Origin: Mycolicibacterium iranicum | GTDB lineage: Bacteria; Actinomycetota; Actinomycetes; Mycobacteriales; Mycobacteriaceae | NCBI RefSeq assembly: GCF_002101705.1 | Contig: NZ_LQPC01000039.1 | Coordinates: forward strand, 1 to 64,000 | Length of the DNA stretch: 64,000 bases | Direction of reading: 5' to 3' | Shown here: piece after piece, positions 44,041 to 52,857 of the stretch | Layout of the letters: each line of letters opens with the position of its first letter | Position numbering within the stretch: the stretch's first letter is position 1 | Program-made: the position numbers and the translations under genes | Notes under the pieces: model-generated | What the model was told of the DNA's origin: nothing | What the model saw: the letters and a program-made list of their open reading frames with translations, nothing else | The model's database searches: none

Positions 44041-45342
44041 ATGACGCTGGCATTCGGCGAATGGATCATTCACCGGCGCTGGTACGCCGGCCGCACCCGT
44101 CAACTCGCCTCGGCCGAACCATCTTCGGTGACCTCACTCGGCCAGGACCTGGAACATGTACTCCTCGACGTCACCTATACCGACGGGTGCACCGAGCGCT
44201 ACCAGGTGCTGATCCGTTGGGAGGACACCCCCGGCGACGGCTACGGGGACGGGGCTCTCATCGGGACGGCGACCGGCCCCGGCGGAACGCGGACGGCCTA
44301 TGACGCGCTGTTCGACCCGCGGTCTGCGCGACACCTGCTGTCGCTGATCGACTCCTCGGTGACGGTGGACGGGTTGACGTTCAGCAAGGAACCGAACGTG
44401 ACGCTACCGGTCGACGCGCCGCCGAAGGTGTCGGGCGCCGAGCAGAGCAACACCAGCGTGATCTTCGGCAAAGACGCGATGCTCAAGGTGTTCCGCCGGG
44501 TCACTCCCGGCATCAACCCCGACATCGAACTCAACCGCATTCTCGCCCGTGCAGGCAACCCGCATGTGGCCACCCTGCTCGGGTCCTACGAGACGTCCTG
44601 GTCGGGTGACGAATCGGAACCGTGCGCCCTCGGCATGGTCACTGCGTTCGCGGCCAACAGCGCCGAGGGTTGGGACATGGCGACGGCCAGCACGCAGGAT
44701 CTCTTCGCCGACCGGGAGGGCGGCGACTTCACCGGCGAGTCCTACCGGCTCGGCCAAGCGGTCGCATCCGTGCATGCCACGCTGGCCGACACCTTGGGCG
44801 CGTCCGAGGAACCGTTCCCCGTCGACACATCTCTGCAGCGACTGGCGTCCGCCGCGCAGGCTGCGCCGGTGCTCGAGTCACACGTTGCGCTGATCGAGGA
44901 GCGGTATCGCAAGCTGGCAGGTAAGGCGATCACCGTGCAGCGTGTGCACGGCGACCTGCACCTCGGCCAGGTGCTGCGCACCCCGGAGAACTGGCTGCTG
45001 ATCGACTTCGAGGGCGAACCCGGCCAGCCCCTGGAGGAACGTCGCAGGCCCGACTCGCCGCTACGGGATGTGGCGGGCGTCCTTCGCTCGTTCGAGTACG
45101 CCGCCTATCAGAACCGTGATCCCGAGCAGGCCGCCGCGGCTCAAAGCTGGGTGGATCGCAACAGTGCCGCGTTCTGCAGTGGCTACGCGGCGGTCGCAGG
45201 AGCAGACCCGAGGGACTCCGCCGACGTGCTCGCGGCCTATGAGCTGGACAAGGCTGTCTATGAAGCCGCGTATGAGGCCCGGTTCCGCCCGTCGTGGCTG
45301 CCGATTCCTATCCGCTCGATCGACCGCATTCTCGCCGGCTAA
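44041..45342 (+). CDS. mak: Maltokinase (Mak/Pep2)
   Basis: The 433-aa protein matches maltokinase, which phosphorylates maltose to maltose 1-phosphate with ATP for GlgE-type alpha-glucan synthesis. Diagnostic pieces are the start RRWYAGR, AEQSNTSVIF, LKVFRRVTPGINPD, the catalytic HGDLHLGQ and the metal site LIDFEGEPGQP. Mak often sits next to or fused to trehalose synthase; here no treS is adjacent and glgX lies convergently downstream, still an alpha-glucan context. Confidence 0.9.
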   Translation: MTLAFGEWIIHRRWYAGRTRQLASAEPSSVTSLGQDLEHVLLDVTYTDGCTERYQVLIRWEDTPGDGYGDGALIGTATGPGGTRTAYDALFDPRSARHLLSLIDSSVTVDGLTFSKEPNVTLPVDAPPKVSGAEQSNTSVIFGKDAMLKVFRRVTPGINPDIELNRILARAGNPHVATLLGSYETSWSGDESEPCALGMVTAFAANSAEGWDMATASTQDLFADREGGDFTGESYRLGQAVASVHATLADTLGASEEPFPVDTSLQRLASAAQAAPVLESHVALIEERYRKLAGKAITVQRVHGDLHLGQVLRTPENWLLIDFEGEPGQPLEERRRPDSPLRDVAGVLRSFEYAAYQNRDPEQAAAAQSWVDRNSAAFCSGYAAVAGADPRDSADVLAAYELDKAVYEAAYEARFRPSWLPIPIRSIDRILAG

Positions 45343-45367
45343 CTCGCGCTCGGTCGACCTCAAGCTG

Positions 45368-45474
45368 GCAACCGTGGCCGCCAGGTAGGTCGCCGCCGCT
45401 CTTCGGCTCCTACACCCGGCCCGCCCGGCCGGTGGCAAACGAAAATCCGATGCCCGCTCGGCGGCCACGGTTGC
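45368..45474. repeat. 15-bp inverted repeat spanning the mak/glgX intergenic gap
   Basis: GCAACCGTGGCCGCC at 45368-45382 is repeated exactly in inverse at 45460-45474, separated by 77 bp. Flanking bases (GCTG outside, AG inside) partly match too. The loop is long for a simple terminator and no T-run follows, so it may be a remnant of an inserted or inverted element, or a long RNA stem at the end of either transcript. Confidence 0.65.
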
Positions 45475-45565
45475 AACAGCAACTTCAAGCTAACATACGA
45501 AATCCTGAAACGGACGCAACTCGGCTGCTTAAGCGTGATGGCGCACAACAGCTTTCACGCAGCGC

Positions 45566-47713
45566 TCAGACCGACTGAAGCACCATGACAGCGCGTGCCT
45601 CGACAGTGAGCTGCGCACCCGCCGGAAGTGGCCGCGAACCCTCCATGACCGCGCCCGCGACCGAATAGACCACCGGCTGCCACTTCTTGCCGAACTCTGT
45701 CGGTGGAAGCGTGAAGTCGATCGGCTCGTAATGGGCGTTGAAGAACAGCAGGAACGAGTCGTCGACAACACGCTGTCCGCGTGGGTCCATGTCGGGAATT
45801 CCCTGACCGTTGAGGAACACACCGACGGACTTGGCGAAGCCTGAGCCCCAGTCCTCGCCCGTCATCTCGGCGCCATCCGGGGTGAACCAGGCGATGTCCG
45901 GCAGGCCCTGCCCGCGGCGGCCCACCGGCTTGCCGCTGAAGAAGCGACGCCGACGGAAGACCGGGTGGTTGGCACGCAGCTGCGACACCGAGCGGGTGAA
46001 CTCCAGCAGCTCGGTGTCGACGTTGTCCCAGTCGATCCAGGTGATCTCGTTGTCCTGGCAGTAGCCGTTGTTGTTGCCGCCCTGGGTGCGGCCCAGCTCG
46101 TCGCCGTGACAGATCATCGGAACACCCTGCGACAGCAACAAGGTGGTCAGGAAGTTCCGTTCCTGCTGACCTCTCAGCGCCAGGATCTCCGGATCGTCGG
46201 TCGGCCCCTCCACCCCGCAGTTCCACGACCGGTTGTGGCTCTCGCCGTCGTTGTTGTCCTCGCCGTTGGCCTCGTTGTGCTTCTCGTTGTACGAGACAAG
46301 GTCACGCAGCGTGAACCCGTCGTGCGCGACGACGAAGTTGATGGAGGCGACGGGCCTGCGCGCCGTGTGTTCGTAGAGATCGGCCGAACCGGTGAGCCGG
46401 TAGGCGAACTCGTCGAGGGTGGCTGGTTCGCCCCGCCAGAAGTCGCGGACGGTGTCGCGGTACTTACCGTTCCATTCCGTCCACTGCGGCGGGAAGTTGC
46501 CGACCTGGTAGCCGCCGGGGCCGACGTCCCACGGTTCGGCGATCAGCTTGACCTGGCTGACCGTCGGGTCCTGCTGGACGAGTTCGAAGAACGTGGCCAG
46601 CCGGTCCACTTCGTAGAACTCGCGGGCCAGCGTCGAGGCCAGGTCGAAACGGAAGCCGTCCACATGCATCTCGGTGACCCAGTACCGAAGTGAGTCCATC
46701 AGCAGCTGCAGCGCGTGCGGATGGCTGACGTTGAGGCTGTTGCCGGTCCCGGTGTAGTCCATGTAGTACCGCTTGTCGTCGTCGACAAGGTGGTAGTACG
46801 CGGCGTTGTCGATGCCGCGCATCGACAGCGTCGGCCCCATGTGGTTGCCCTCGGCGGTGTGGTTGTAGACGACGTCGAGGATGACCTCGATGCCCGCTTC
46901 GTGCAGCGCCCGGACCATCGCCTTGAACTCTTGCACCTGCCCGCCCGGATTCGGGTTGGAGCTGTACTTCGCGTCAGGGGCGAAGAAGCCGATGGTGTTG
47001 TAGCCCCAGTAGTTGGACAGGCCCTTGTCGATCAGCGTCGAGTCGTTGGCGAAGTGATGCACCGGCATCAACTCGATGGCGTTGACGCCGAGCGAGGTCA
47101 GGTGCTCGATGATCGCCGGGTGCGCGACGGCGGCGTACGTGCCGCGGATCTGTTCCGGGATGTCCGGGTGGGTCTGCGTGAGGCCTTTGACGTGGGCTTC
47201 GTAGATGACGGTGTCGGCGTACTCGTGGCTGGGCGGGCGATCCACCCCCCAGTCGAAGTAGGGGTTGATGACCACCGACTTCGGCATGCTCGGGGCCGAG
47301 TCGTCGTCGTTGCGGCTGTCGGGGTCGCCGAAGTTGTAGGAGAACAGCGACTGGTTCCAGTCGAAGGTCCCGTCGATGGCTTTCGAGTAGGGGTCGAGCA
47401 GCAGCTTGTTCGGATTGCACCGCAGGCCGCTGGGTGGGTCGTAGGGGCCGTACACGCGGTAGCCGTAGCGCTGGCCGGGTTCGATGTTGGGGATGAAGCC
47501 GTGCCAGACGAAGCCGTCGACCTCCGGCAACCGGATGCACGCGGTCTGCTCACCCTCGCTGTCGAACAGGCACAGTTCAACCTTCTCCGCGGCCTCGCTG
47601 AACAGCGCGAAGTTGGTGCCATAGCCGTCGTATGTGGCCCCCAACGGGTAGGCCTTGCCGGGCCACACCTCGAGAACGGGCGTTTGGGCCGTGGGCTGCG
47701 CGGCTGTGGTCAA
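45566..47713 (-). CDS. glgX: Glycogen debranching enzyme GlgX / isoamylase-type TreX
   Basis: The 715-aa protein has an N-terminal CBM48-like domain, a GH13 barrel and a C-terminal beta domain. Catalytic elements are the nucleophile Asp in DGFRFDLAS, acid Glu in IAEPWD and the third Asp in AHDGFTL. It hydrolyses alpha-1,6 branches in glycogen. ATG 47713 is preceded by GGAAGG. It ends near the convergent maltokinase gene and starts 68 bp downstream of pncA. Confidence 0.94.
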   Translation of the reverse strand: MTTAAQPTAQTPVLEVWPGKAYPLGATYDGYGTNFALFSEAAEKVELCLFDSEGEQTACIRLPEVDGFVWHGFIPNIEPGQRYGYRVYGPYDPPSGLRCNPNKLLLDPYSKAIDGTFDWNQSLFSYNFGDPDSRNDDDSAPSMPKSVVINPYFDWGVDRPPSHEYADTVIYEAHVKGLTQTHPDIPEQIRGTYAAVAHPAIIEHLTSLGVNAIELMPVHHFANDSTLIDKGLSNYWGYNTIGFFAPDAKYSSNPNPGGQVQEFKAMVRALHEAGIEVILDVVYNHTAEGNHMGPTLSMRGIDNAAYYHLVDDDKRYYMDYTGTGNSLNVSHPHALQLLMDSLRYWVTEMHVDGFRFDLASTLAREFYEVDRLATFFELVQQDPTVSQVKLIAEPWDVGPGGYQVGNFPPQWTEWNGKYRDTVRDFWRGEPATLDEFAYRLTGSADLYEHTARRPVASINFVVAHDGFTLRDLVSYNEKHNEANGEDNNDGESHNRSWNCGVEGPTDDPEILALRGQQERNFLTTLLLSQGVPMICHGDELGRTQGGNNNGYCQDNEITWIDWDNVDTELLEFTRSVSQLRANHPVFRRRRFFSGKPVGRRGQGLPDIAWFTPDGAEMTGEDWGSGFAKSVGVFLNGQGIPDMDPRGQRVVDDSFLLFFNAHYEPIDFTLPPTEFGKKWQPVVYSVAGAVMEGSRPLPAGAQLTVEARAVMVLQSV

Positions 47714-47781
47714 AGAACACCTTCCTTCCGGTCAACGCGAAACTGCCCAATTAACGGGCATTGCAAACAATGGGGCCGGGT

Positions 47782-48336
47782 TCAGTCCGTCACATCGACC
47801 CCGGCAATCCGCATCGCGTCGACGGCGTCGGCGGTCGTGGTCGGCGAGACACCGGCCGTCAGGTTCAGCAGAACCTTCGTGGCGAACCCGTTGGTGACCG
47901 CGTCGGCGGCCGTGGCTTTCACGCAGTAGTCGGTGGCGATACCCACCACGTCGACGTCGCGGACACCGCGCTGACGGAGCCATTCGGCCAGCGGCGTGCC
48001 GTCGTCGTCAGCGCCCTCGAACCCGCTGTAGGCGGCCGAATAGTGGCCCTTCTTGAAGACGGCCTCTATCGGCGTGACGTCCAGGTCGGGGTGGAAGTCG
48101 GCGCCGGGCGTCTCGGCGACGCAGTGCACCGGCCACGAGTCGACGAAGTCGGGATCGGCCGAGAAGTGTGACCCGGGGTCGATGTGAAAATCTTTGGTGG
48201 CCACGACATGTCGATAGTCGTGAGGAGCGGCGAGAAGGTCGTTGATACCTCGGGCCACTGCCGCTCCGCCGTCGACGGCCAACGAGCCACCCTCGCAGAA
48301 GTCGTTCTGCACGTCCACGATGATCAGTGCCTTCAT
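47782..48336 (-). CDS. pncA: Nicotinamidase/pyrazinamidase PncA
   Basis: The 184-aa enzyme converts nicotinamide to nicotinate and activates pyrazinamide in susceptible species. The triad Asp8, Lys96, Cys138 and metal ligands Asp49, His51, His57 and His71 are all present at M. tuberculosis numbering. Residue 137 is Tyr instead of His. The start ATG overlaps the stop of the PAS-ANTAR gene (ATGA), so its translation is probably coupled to that regulator and to the membrane operon upstream. Confidence 0.95.
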   Translation of the reverse strand: MKALIIVDVQNDFCEGGSLAVDGGAAVARGINDLLAAPHDYRHVVATKDFHIDPGSHFSADPDFVDSWPVHCVAETPGADFHPDLDVTPIEAVFKKGHYSAAYSGFEGADDDGTPLAEWLRQRGVRDVDVVGIATDYCVKATAADAVTNGFATKVLLNLTAGVSPTTTADAVDAMRIAGVDVTD

Positions 48337-49010
48337 GGCTTTACGGTATCGCCGCTGCGCTCCACCCGCTGATGTGCCGTGAGCAGCAGATGGTCGAATG
48401 CCGCGCGCGGCGGCAGCGTCTCGTCGTACACGAGCTCGCCGTATGCGGCCAGCAACTGTTCGGCCAGCACGCGCAGCTTGACGTTCGTCTCCTGCGAGCG
48501 CCAGCGCAGCAGGTCGAACGCCGCCGCGGCATCGACGCGGTAGATCAGCATCAGCATGCCCTTGACCTGTTCGATGACCGCGCGGTTCTCGGTGATCTCG
48601 GCCACTGCAGCCGACACCATCGCCGTGGTCTGTGCCTCGGTCGGAGTCAAGTCCACGTAGAAGCCGTGCGTGCCGATGAGACGGCCCGTGTCGTCGAGAA
48701 GCTGATCACCGATGACCACTACCTCGTGGATGCCGCCGCGGGTGTCGATGATGCGGTGGCGGGTGGAGAAGGTGCGGTGGGTGCGCCGCATCTCCTCCAG
48801 CGTGCCGGCCACCTGCTTGCGGTCGTCCGGATGTTTGTGCGACAGCACCAATTCGGTAGTCGGTGTGACCGAACCGGGCTCGTAGCCGTGCAGGATCTGG
48901 ACCTGCTCGGACCACTCCCACCGTTCGTCGGCGAAGTAGAACCGGAACCAACCGACGCGCTCGGGTGCGCCGCCGGCAAGCGCCTGCTCCAAGGAGTCTT
49001 CGCTCGTCAC
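48333..49010 (-). CDS. PAS-domain protein with C-terminal ANTAR RNA-binding domain
   Basis: The 225-aa protein has an N-terminal PAS sensor (about residues 15-125, including ILHGYEPGSVTP and HKHPDDRKQV) and a C-terminal ANTAR domain (about 145-195, with AVIEQVKGMLMLIYRVDA). ANTAR proteins bind paired RNA hairpins and prevent early termination. The start is GTG 49010; TTG 49016 is an alternative. It follows the 428-aa membrane gene by under 20 bp and overlaps pncA, so it may regulate its own operon through RNA. Confidence 0.87.
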   Translation of the reverse strand: MTSEDSLEQALAGGAPERVGWFRFYFADERWEWSEQVQILHGYEPGSVTPTTELVLSHKHPDDRKQVAGTLEEMRRTHRTFSTRHRIIDTRGGIHEVVVIGDQLLDDTGRLIGTHGFYVDLTPTEAQTTAMVSAAVAEITENRAVIEQVKGMLMLIYRVDAAAAFDLLRWRSQETNVKLRVLAEQLLAAYGELVYDETLPPRAAFDHLLLTAHQRVERSGDTVKP

Positions 49011-49024
49011 CGGCAAATTCTAGA

Positions 49025-50311
49025 TCAGCCGCCGAAAAGCAGGTACAAACCTGTGAACGTGTAGCCCACCATCACCAGCATCATCGCCAGCTGACCGGTG
49101 AGCTGATGACGCTGCGGCAACACCGCCAGGGCGCGGTCGTGGGCGGCTATCACCCCGGCCACGTGGCCGACGACCACGAAGCCCACCTTGAGTGTCGCCA
49201 GCACCGCGGGATGCATCGAAAGTACGTACACCACTTCGGCATCGGCCATCCCGAACAGCCGGTGCACCGTCTGCTGGCCCCGCTCCACCAGATAGGTCAG
49301 GTAGTGGGCGAACACATATCCCAGCACGATCGGGATCAGCGAATGAGCAAGCAGCCCAGGCAGTTTGCGCCGCGTGCCGGCATCGACACCTCCGGTGGCG
49401 CGCGCCGCGAGGCTGAACGTCACGCCGACGACGGTCACGAAAAGCAGCAACCCCGCGGTCCGCAATGCGCTCGCGGCGAATGCCGTATCGGTCACCTCGT
49501 CGACGAAGCTGCGCATCTTCGGCAGCGCCGAGAAACTGTCGAACGCCGTGGATCCCAACAGCACCGACAGGACAGCGACGATGCCGGGTCGCACCGGCAA
49601 CGTCAGCAGGTTGTCGAACGGATTGCCGAAGGCGATCCGGCCGTCTGCGTTGCGGCGCAAGGGCGAGAACCGGGATGCTACAACGCCGTAGACCTCGAAC
49701 GGGTCGGCACGCGCACACCACCGGGTGCCGCACCAGAAGGCGCCGGCCAGCGTCACGGCGAGGTAGATGAGCAGCCACGTCCGGATCGCCCCGAGCGACC
49801 CGGGGTCGGGACTCGCCAACTCCAGCCACACGAACGCGAACAACCCGGCTGCGGCCGGCCAGTAGCCGAGCGCATCGGGATACCTGCCACCGAACGTCGG
49901 GCCGCCGAGGAACCGGCGCAGCGCCCGCACCGGCGAGAGCACCCGCCACACCGGGCCGATGGCCACCGAGAGCGCTACCAGACCGACCCACATCAGTACG
50001 TAAAACACGCCAGGAAGCGGATTTTCGGCGTTCTGGGGACCGAAGAACGACGCCACGGCGACCCAGGCGGTGAAAAGGAGCGCCGCCGCGGCCAGTGCCC
50101 AGCGCGTCGCCGGGGCGTCGACGGCGCGGGTCACCCACCCGGGAAGTGGCCGGCCGGGTCGCGCCGCGTCGAACCGTGGTTTACGCCATGCCAGCGCGAC
50201 GACAGCGAAGGTGAACGTCAACGCCCAGGCAGCGCCGATCAGCGCGTAGGTGAACGGAATTGGGAGATCTGCCGATCCACCGAGACCGTGGGCGAGGATC
50301 TGAGAGGTCAC
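49025..50311 (-). CDS. Multispanning membrane protein (fenitrothion-hydrolase-annotated family), unknown function
   Basis: The 428-aa protein starts MTSQILAHGLGG and has about ten hydrophobic helices. Relatives in Actinobacteria are, as I recall, often annotated as fenitrothion hydrolase from a Burkholderia membrane protein; that name is not evidence of function. Conserved-looking polar residues include GLVALSVAIGPVWR and CARADPFEVYG. GTG 50311 overlaps the lipoprotein stop (GTGA). Confidence 0.72.
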   Translation of the reverse strand: MTSQILAHGLGGSADLPIPFTYALIGAAWALTFTFAVVALAWRKPRFDAARPGRPLPGWVTRAVDAPATRWALAAAALLFTAWVAVASFFGPQNAENPLPGVFYVLMWVGLVALSVAIGPVWRVLSPVRALRRFLGGPTFGGRYPDALGYWPAAAGLFAFVWLELASPDPGSLGAIRTWLLIYLAVTLAGAFWCGTRWCARADPFEVYGVVASRFSPLRRNADGRIAFGNPFDNLLTLPVRPGIVAVLSVLLGSTAFDSFSALPKMRSFVDEVTDTAFAASALRTAGLLLFVTVVGVTFSLAARATGGVDAGTRRKLPGLLAHSLIPIVLGYVFAHYLTYLVERGQQTVHRLFGMADAEVVYVLSMHPAVLATLKVGFVVVGHVAGVIAAHDRALAVLPQRHQLTGQLAMMLVMVGYTFTGLYLLFGG

Positions 50312-50727
50312 TGCACCTGGACGGTGGCGATGGTGGTGCCCAACTCGTGCAGTTCGATATCGACGCGGCCCGGGACGCCGACACTGAACTGGAACGACTG
50401 AGCCGGACCGATGGCCACGGGGAAGGTGTGCTCGGGGGAGGAGTGCACATGCAGCTCGTCGGTGGCATCGCTGTCGACGCGGATCACGATCTGCTCATCG
50501 AGGCCTGCCTGCAGCTGCTCGTTGGTGGGGGTGACCTTGCCGCCCTTGATCGTGACGTCGACGACCAGCCGCTCAGGCGCATGCTGGGTGTCGGTCATCT
50601 CGGTGGGATTCACCGTCGCTGTATTGGATTGTGTCGGGGTGTCAGCTGTTTCGGTGGTGCTCCCGCAGCCCGCGAGTAGTAGCGCCGTAGCGGAGATGGC
50701 CAGGAATTTCTGTGCAGTCGTTGTCAC
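50308..50727 (-). CDS. Cupredoxin-like lipoprotein
   Basis: The 139-aa precursor has a signal with lipobox LAGC at Cys21 and, after a Thr-rich linker, a small beta-sandwich: VTIKGGKV, DELHVHSSPEHTF and GRVDIELHELGTTIA. This resembles cupredoxin-like domains with His-containing loops; the classical copper Cys ligand is missing. Start GTG 50727 overlaps the 49-aa gene stop. It sits among membrane genes that may use it as an external partner. Confidence 0.75.
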   Translation of the reverse strand: MTTTAQKFLAISATALLLAGCGSTTETADTPTQSNTATVNPTEMTDTQHAPERLVVDVTIKGGKVTPTNEQLQAGLDEQIVIRVDSDATDELHVHSSPEHTFPVAIGPAQSFQFSVGVPGRVDIELHELGTTIATVQVQ

Positions 50728-50873
50728 TGTTCCCTGTCTTGATCGGGCTTGCGCCGGTTCTTTGCAGCGATGTACACGATCACCCCGGCCACGACGATGG
50801 CCGGCGCGAACGCTGGCACCGCGAGCCAGATCGGGTGGTCGGCGAGGACGACCACCTCTGGCCTCGCGTTCAT
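50724..50873 (-). CDS. 49-aa single-span membrane peptide
   Basis: The protein starts at ATG 50873, overlapping the stop of the 618-aa gene (ATGA), and its own stop overlaps the lipoprotein start (GTGA). It has one hydrophobic helix (about residues 14-36, LAVPAFAPAIVVAGVIVYI) and a basic cytosolic tail KNRRKPDQDREQ. The two overlaps make it very likely real. It could be a small subunit or assembly factor of the membrane complex. Confidence 0.75.
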   Translation of the reverse strand: MNARPEVVVLADHPIWLAVPAFAPAIVVAGVIVYIAAKNRRKPDQDREQ

Positions 50874-52726
50874 GATTGGGCGGACGGCTGGTACTCGGCC
50901 TCGCTGCCGCTGGATTCGCTGTTGTTGATCCGTCCACCGCCCCAGGTGATTCCGGCAATCATCGCAAGCGTGCAGACCAGCACCACCAGGCATCCGATGA
51001 GCCACAGCGACGCGGGGATGTCCGGGCTGCGCTCGCGCTGAAGAATCGTGATCTCGGAGACGAACGGCCGCGTGAACTGCGCCTCGGCCGGCACCTCCTG
51101 CGCACCGATGCCGGGGTCACCCGCAAGGTAGATCGGGACCGCCGTGAGCATGCGTCCATCGTGGACGCGCAGCAGTGTCTTCCACGTTCCCGACACCGGC
51201 ATCGGCTCGGTCGAGACGTAGTGGCCGGGACCGACCTTCTCCAGCGGGTCGACGAATTGACCCGTCTGGTTGGCCAGCCCGCCCTGCCAGCCCAGCACGG
51301 CCACCCAGTTCGGATTGTCGCTGATGAGGGTCGGCGGGTTGAACCGTACGTCGGCGGTGACGTAGCGGCCCTCGCCGGGCCCCTGGGCCTCGGTGAGCGT
51401 GACCGACGCGGTCGCGTCCTGCGGCGTGTTGTAGCGCAGGCCGTTGGCTGCCGCGATGCCGATGACGAGCACGGTCAACGCGACCAGTCCGGCACCGAGC
51501 TTGCGTCCCGGGATGCGCTGGCCGGTGATCACCATGCCCGCCATTGCCCCGCAGGTGCCCACCAGCACGGCGACCGGAATCGCCATCGCGAGTGCCTCGG
51601 GCCAGATGCTCGTCGGCCAGGCGAGCGGGTAGACGGCGTTGATCCACAGCGACTCGAGCCAAAGCCCGACGGTGGCGATGCCGAGACCGGAGACCGCGCC
51701 GAACACGATGGGCCGCTTGAACAGTGGCGTCAGCGCCACCAGTTCCACGACCAGTGCGGCGCCGAGATAGAGCGGAAACCAGTTGACCGGTGCGTCGAGC
51801 ACAGGTGCCACCAGGAATGCCACGATGCCGCGCAGCCCGATGGCGATGACCGCCGCGATCAGGGCGGCGCCCCGGCCCAGGAAGATCCGCGCCATCACCA
51901 ACGCCAGGGCTGCGGCCGCAGCGATCAGCATGGGCTGGAAGACCTGCCGGAACTGCGGAACGCCGAAGTCGAACTCGATCTGGTACACCGAGGCGCCGAT
52001 CAGCACGCCCGCGAAGGCGAGGTAGAGAACAAACTTCAGGCCGATGCCGTCGCGCGGAATATCAGGCGCGACCGAGCGCTTGCCCTCGTACTCCAGGTAG
52101 GCCGCCGCCAGCGTCGAGAAGCCCGCTCCGCCGATCATCATCAGGTGGGTAGGCCCCCACAGCGTGACGTCCTGGCCGAAGATGCGGTGCCAGATGTCGT
52201 CGAGCGGGAAGCCGAGGAGGGCGTACATACCGCAACCGGCCATCACGATGCCGCCGACCGGCGCGTACCAGTCGTCGGTGATGCGGACCGCGGCCGGACC
52301 CGGCCGGTTCTCTGCGCCCAGCGGCAGCACCATCGCGGTGCAGCCGGCCACGAAGATGCCGAACAAACCGATCAGGATGAAGTAGTGGGCCGGGTTGGCC
52401 AGCGCGCCGTCGTCGCGACCGTTGCCGATGTGCAGGCTGACGTCCCAGATGAAGCCGAACAGCGCACAGATGATCGACGACGTGAACAGCGCGACCGGCA
52501 GAGCGACCCAGGACGGCCGTTTGAACCGGCGCCCCGTCCAGTCGGCAAGGCTGGTCAGCCACGTGATCTTGTGGTTGCGGTGCATCCACCCGATCCACAA
52601 CAAGATCGCCGCGACGATCCCGCCCGCCACCGTCAGCGCGATGATCTCGTGAATCGCGGTGCCGCCGCCTTCGCTCCCGCCCGACTGCTGAGCCAGCACC
52701 GATACCGCCAGCTGAGATTGCTCCAT
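50870..52726 (-). CDS. Large membrane protein with external YtkA-like domain, unknown function
   Basis: The 618-aa protein has about twelve membrane helices in residues 25-440 with several loop His residues (MHRNHK, SLHIG, PAHYF, WHRIFG, PTHLMM). An outside beta domain follows (about 450-570) with GPGHYVSTEPMPVSGTWKTLLRV, a wording like YtkA/FixH-type domains linked to copper delivery. A last helix and short tail end it. It is the first gene of the cupredoxin operon. No exact family recognised. Confidence 0.72.
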   Translation of the reverse strand: MEQSQLAVSVLAQQSGGSEGGGTAIHEIIALTVAGGIVAAILLWIGWMHRNHKITWLTSLADWTGRRFKRPSWVALPVALFTSSIICALFGFIWDVSLHIGNGRDDGALANPAHYFILIGLFGIFVAGCTAMVLPLGAENRPGPAAVRITDDWYAPVGGIVMAGCGMYALLGFPLDDIWHRIFGQDVTLWGPTHLMMIGGAGFSTLAAAYLEYEGKRSVAPDIPRDGIGLKFVLYLAFAGVLIGASVYQIEFDFGVPQFRQVFQPMLIAAAAALALVMARIFLGRGAALIAAVIAIGLRGIVAFLVAPVLDAPVNWFPLYLGAALVVELVALTPLFKRPIVFGAVSGLGIATVGLWLESLWINAVYPLAWPTSIWPEALAMAIPVAVLVGTCGAMAGMVITGQRIPGRKLGAGLVALTVLVIGIAAANGLRYNTPQDATASVTLTEAQGPGEGRYVTADVRFNPPTLISDNPNWVAVLGWQGGLANQTGQFVDPLEKVGPGHYVSTEPMPVSGTWKTLLRVHDGRMLTAVPIYLAGDPGIGAQEVPAEAQFTRPFVSEITILQRERSPDIPASLWLIGCLVVLVCTLAMIAGITWGGGRINNSESSGSEAEYQPSAQS

Positions 52727-52857
52727 TGCCGCCCCTTGCTTTCGCGTGGCCGAACCTACTGGGCGGTAATGTTGCCAGAACAGACCCAGGTGAAACCAGG
52801 GGTACCGGGTTTTGTTGAACGCCTCCGAAATGTGATCAACAGCGTCAATATGACTGC

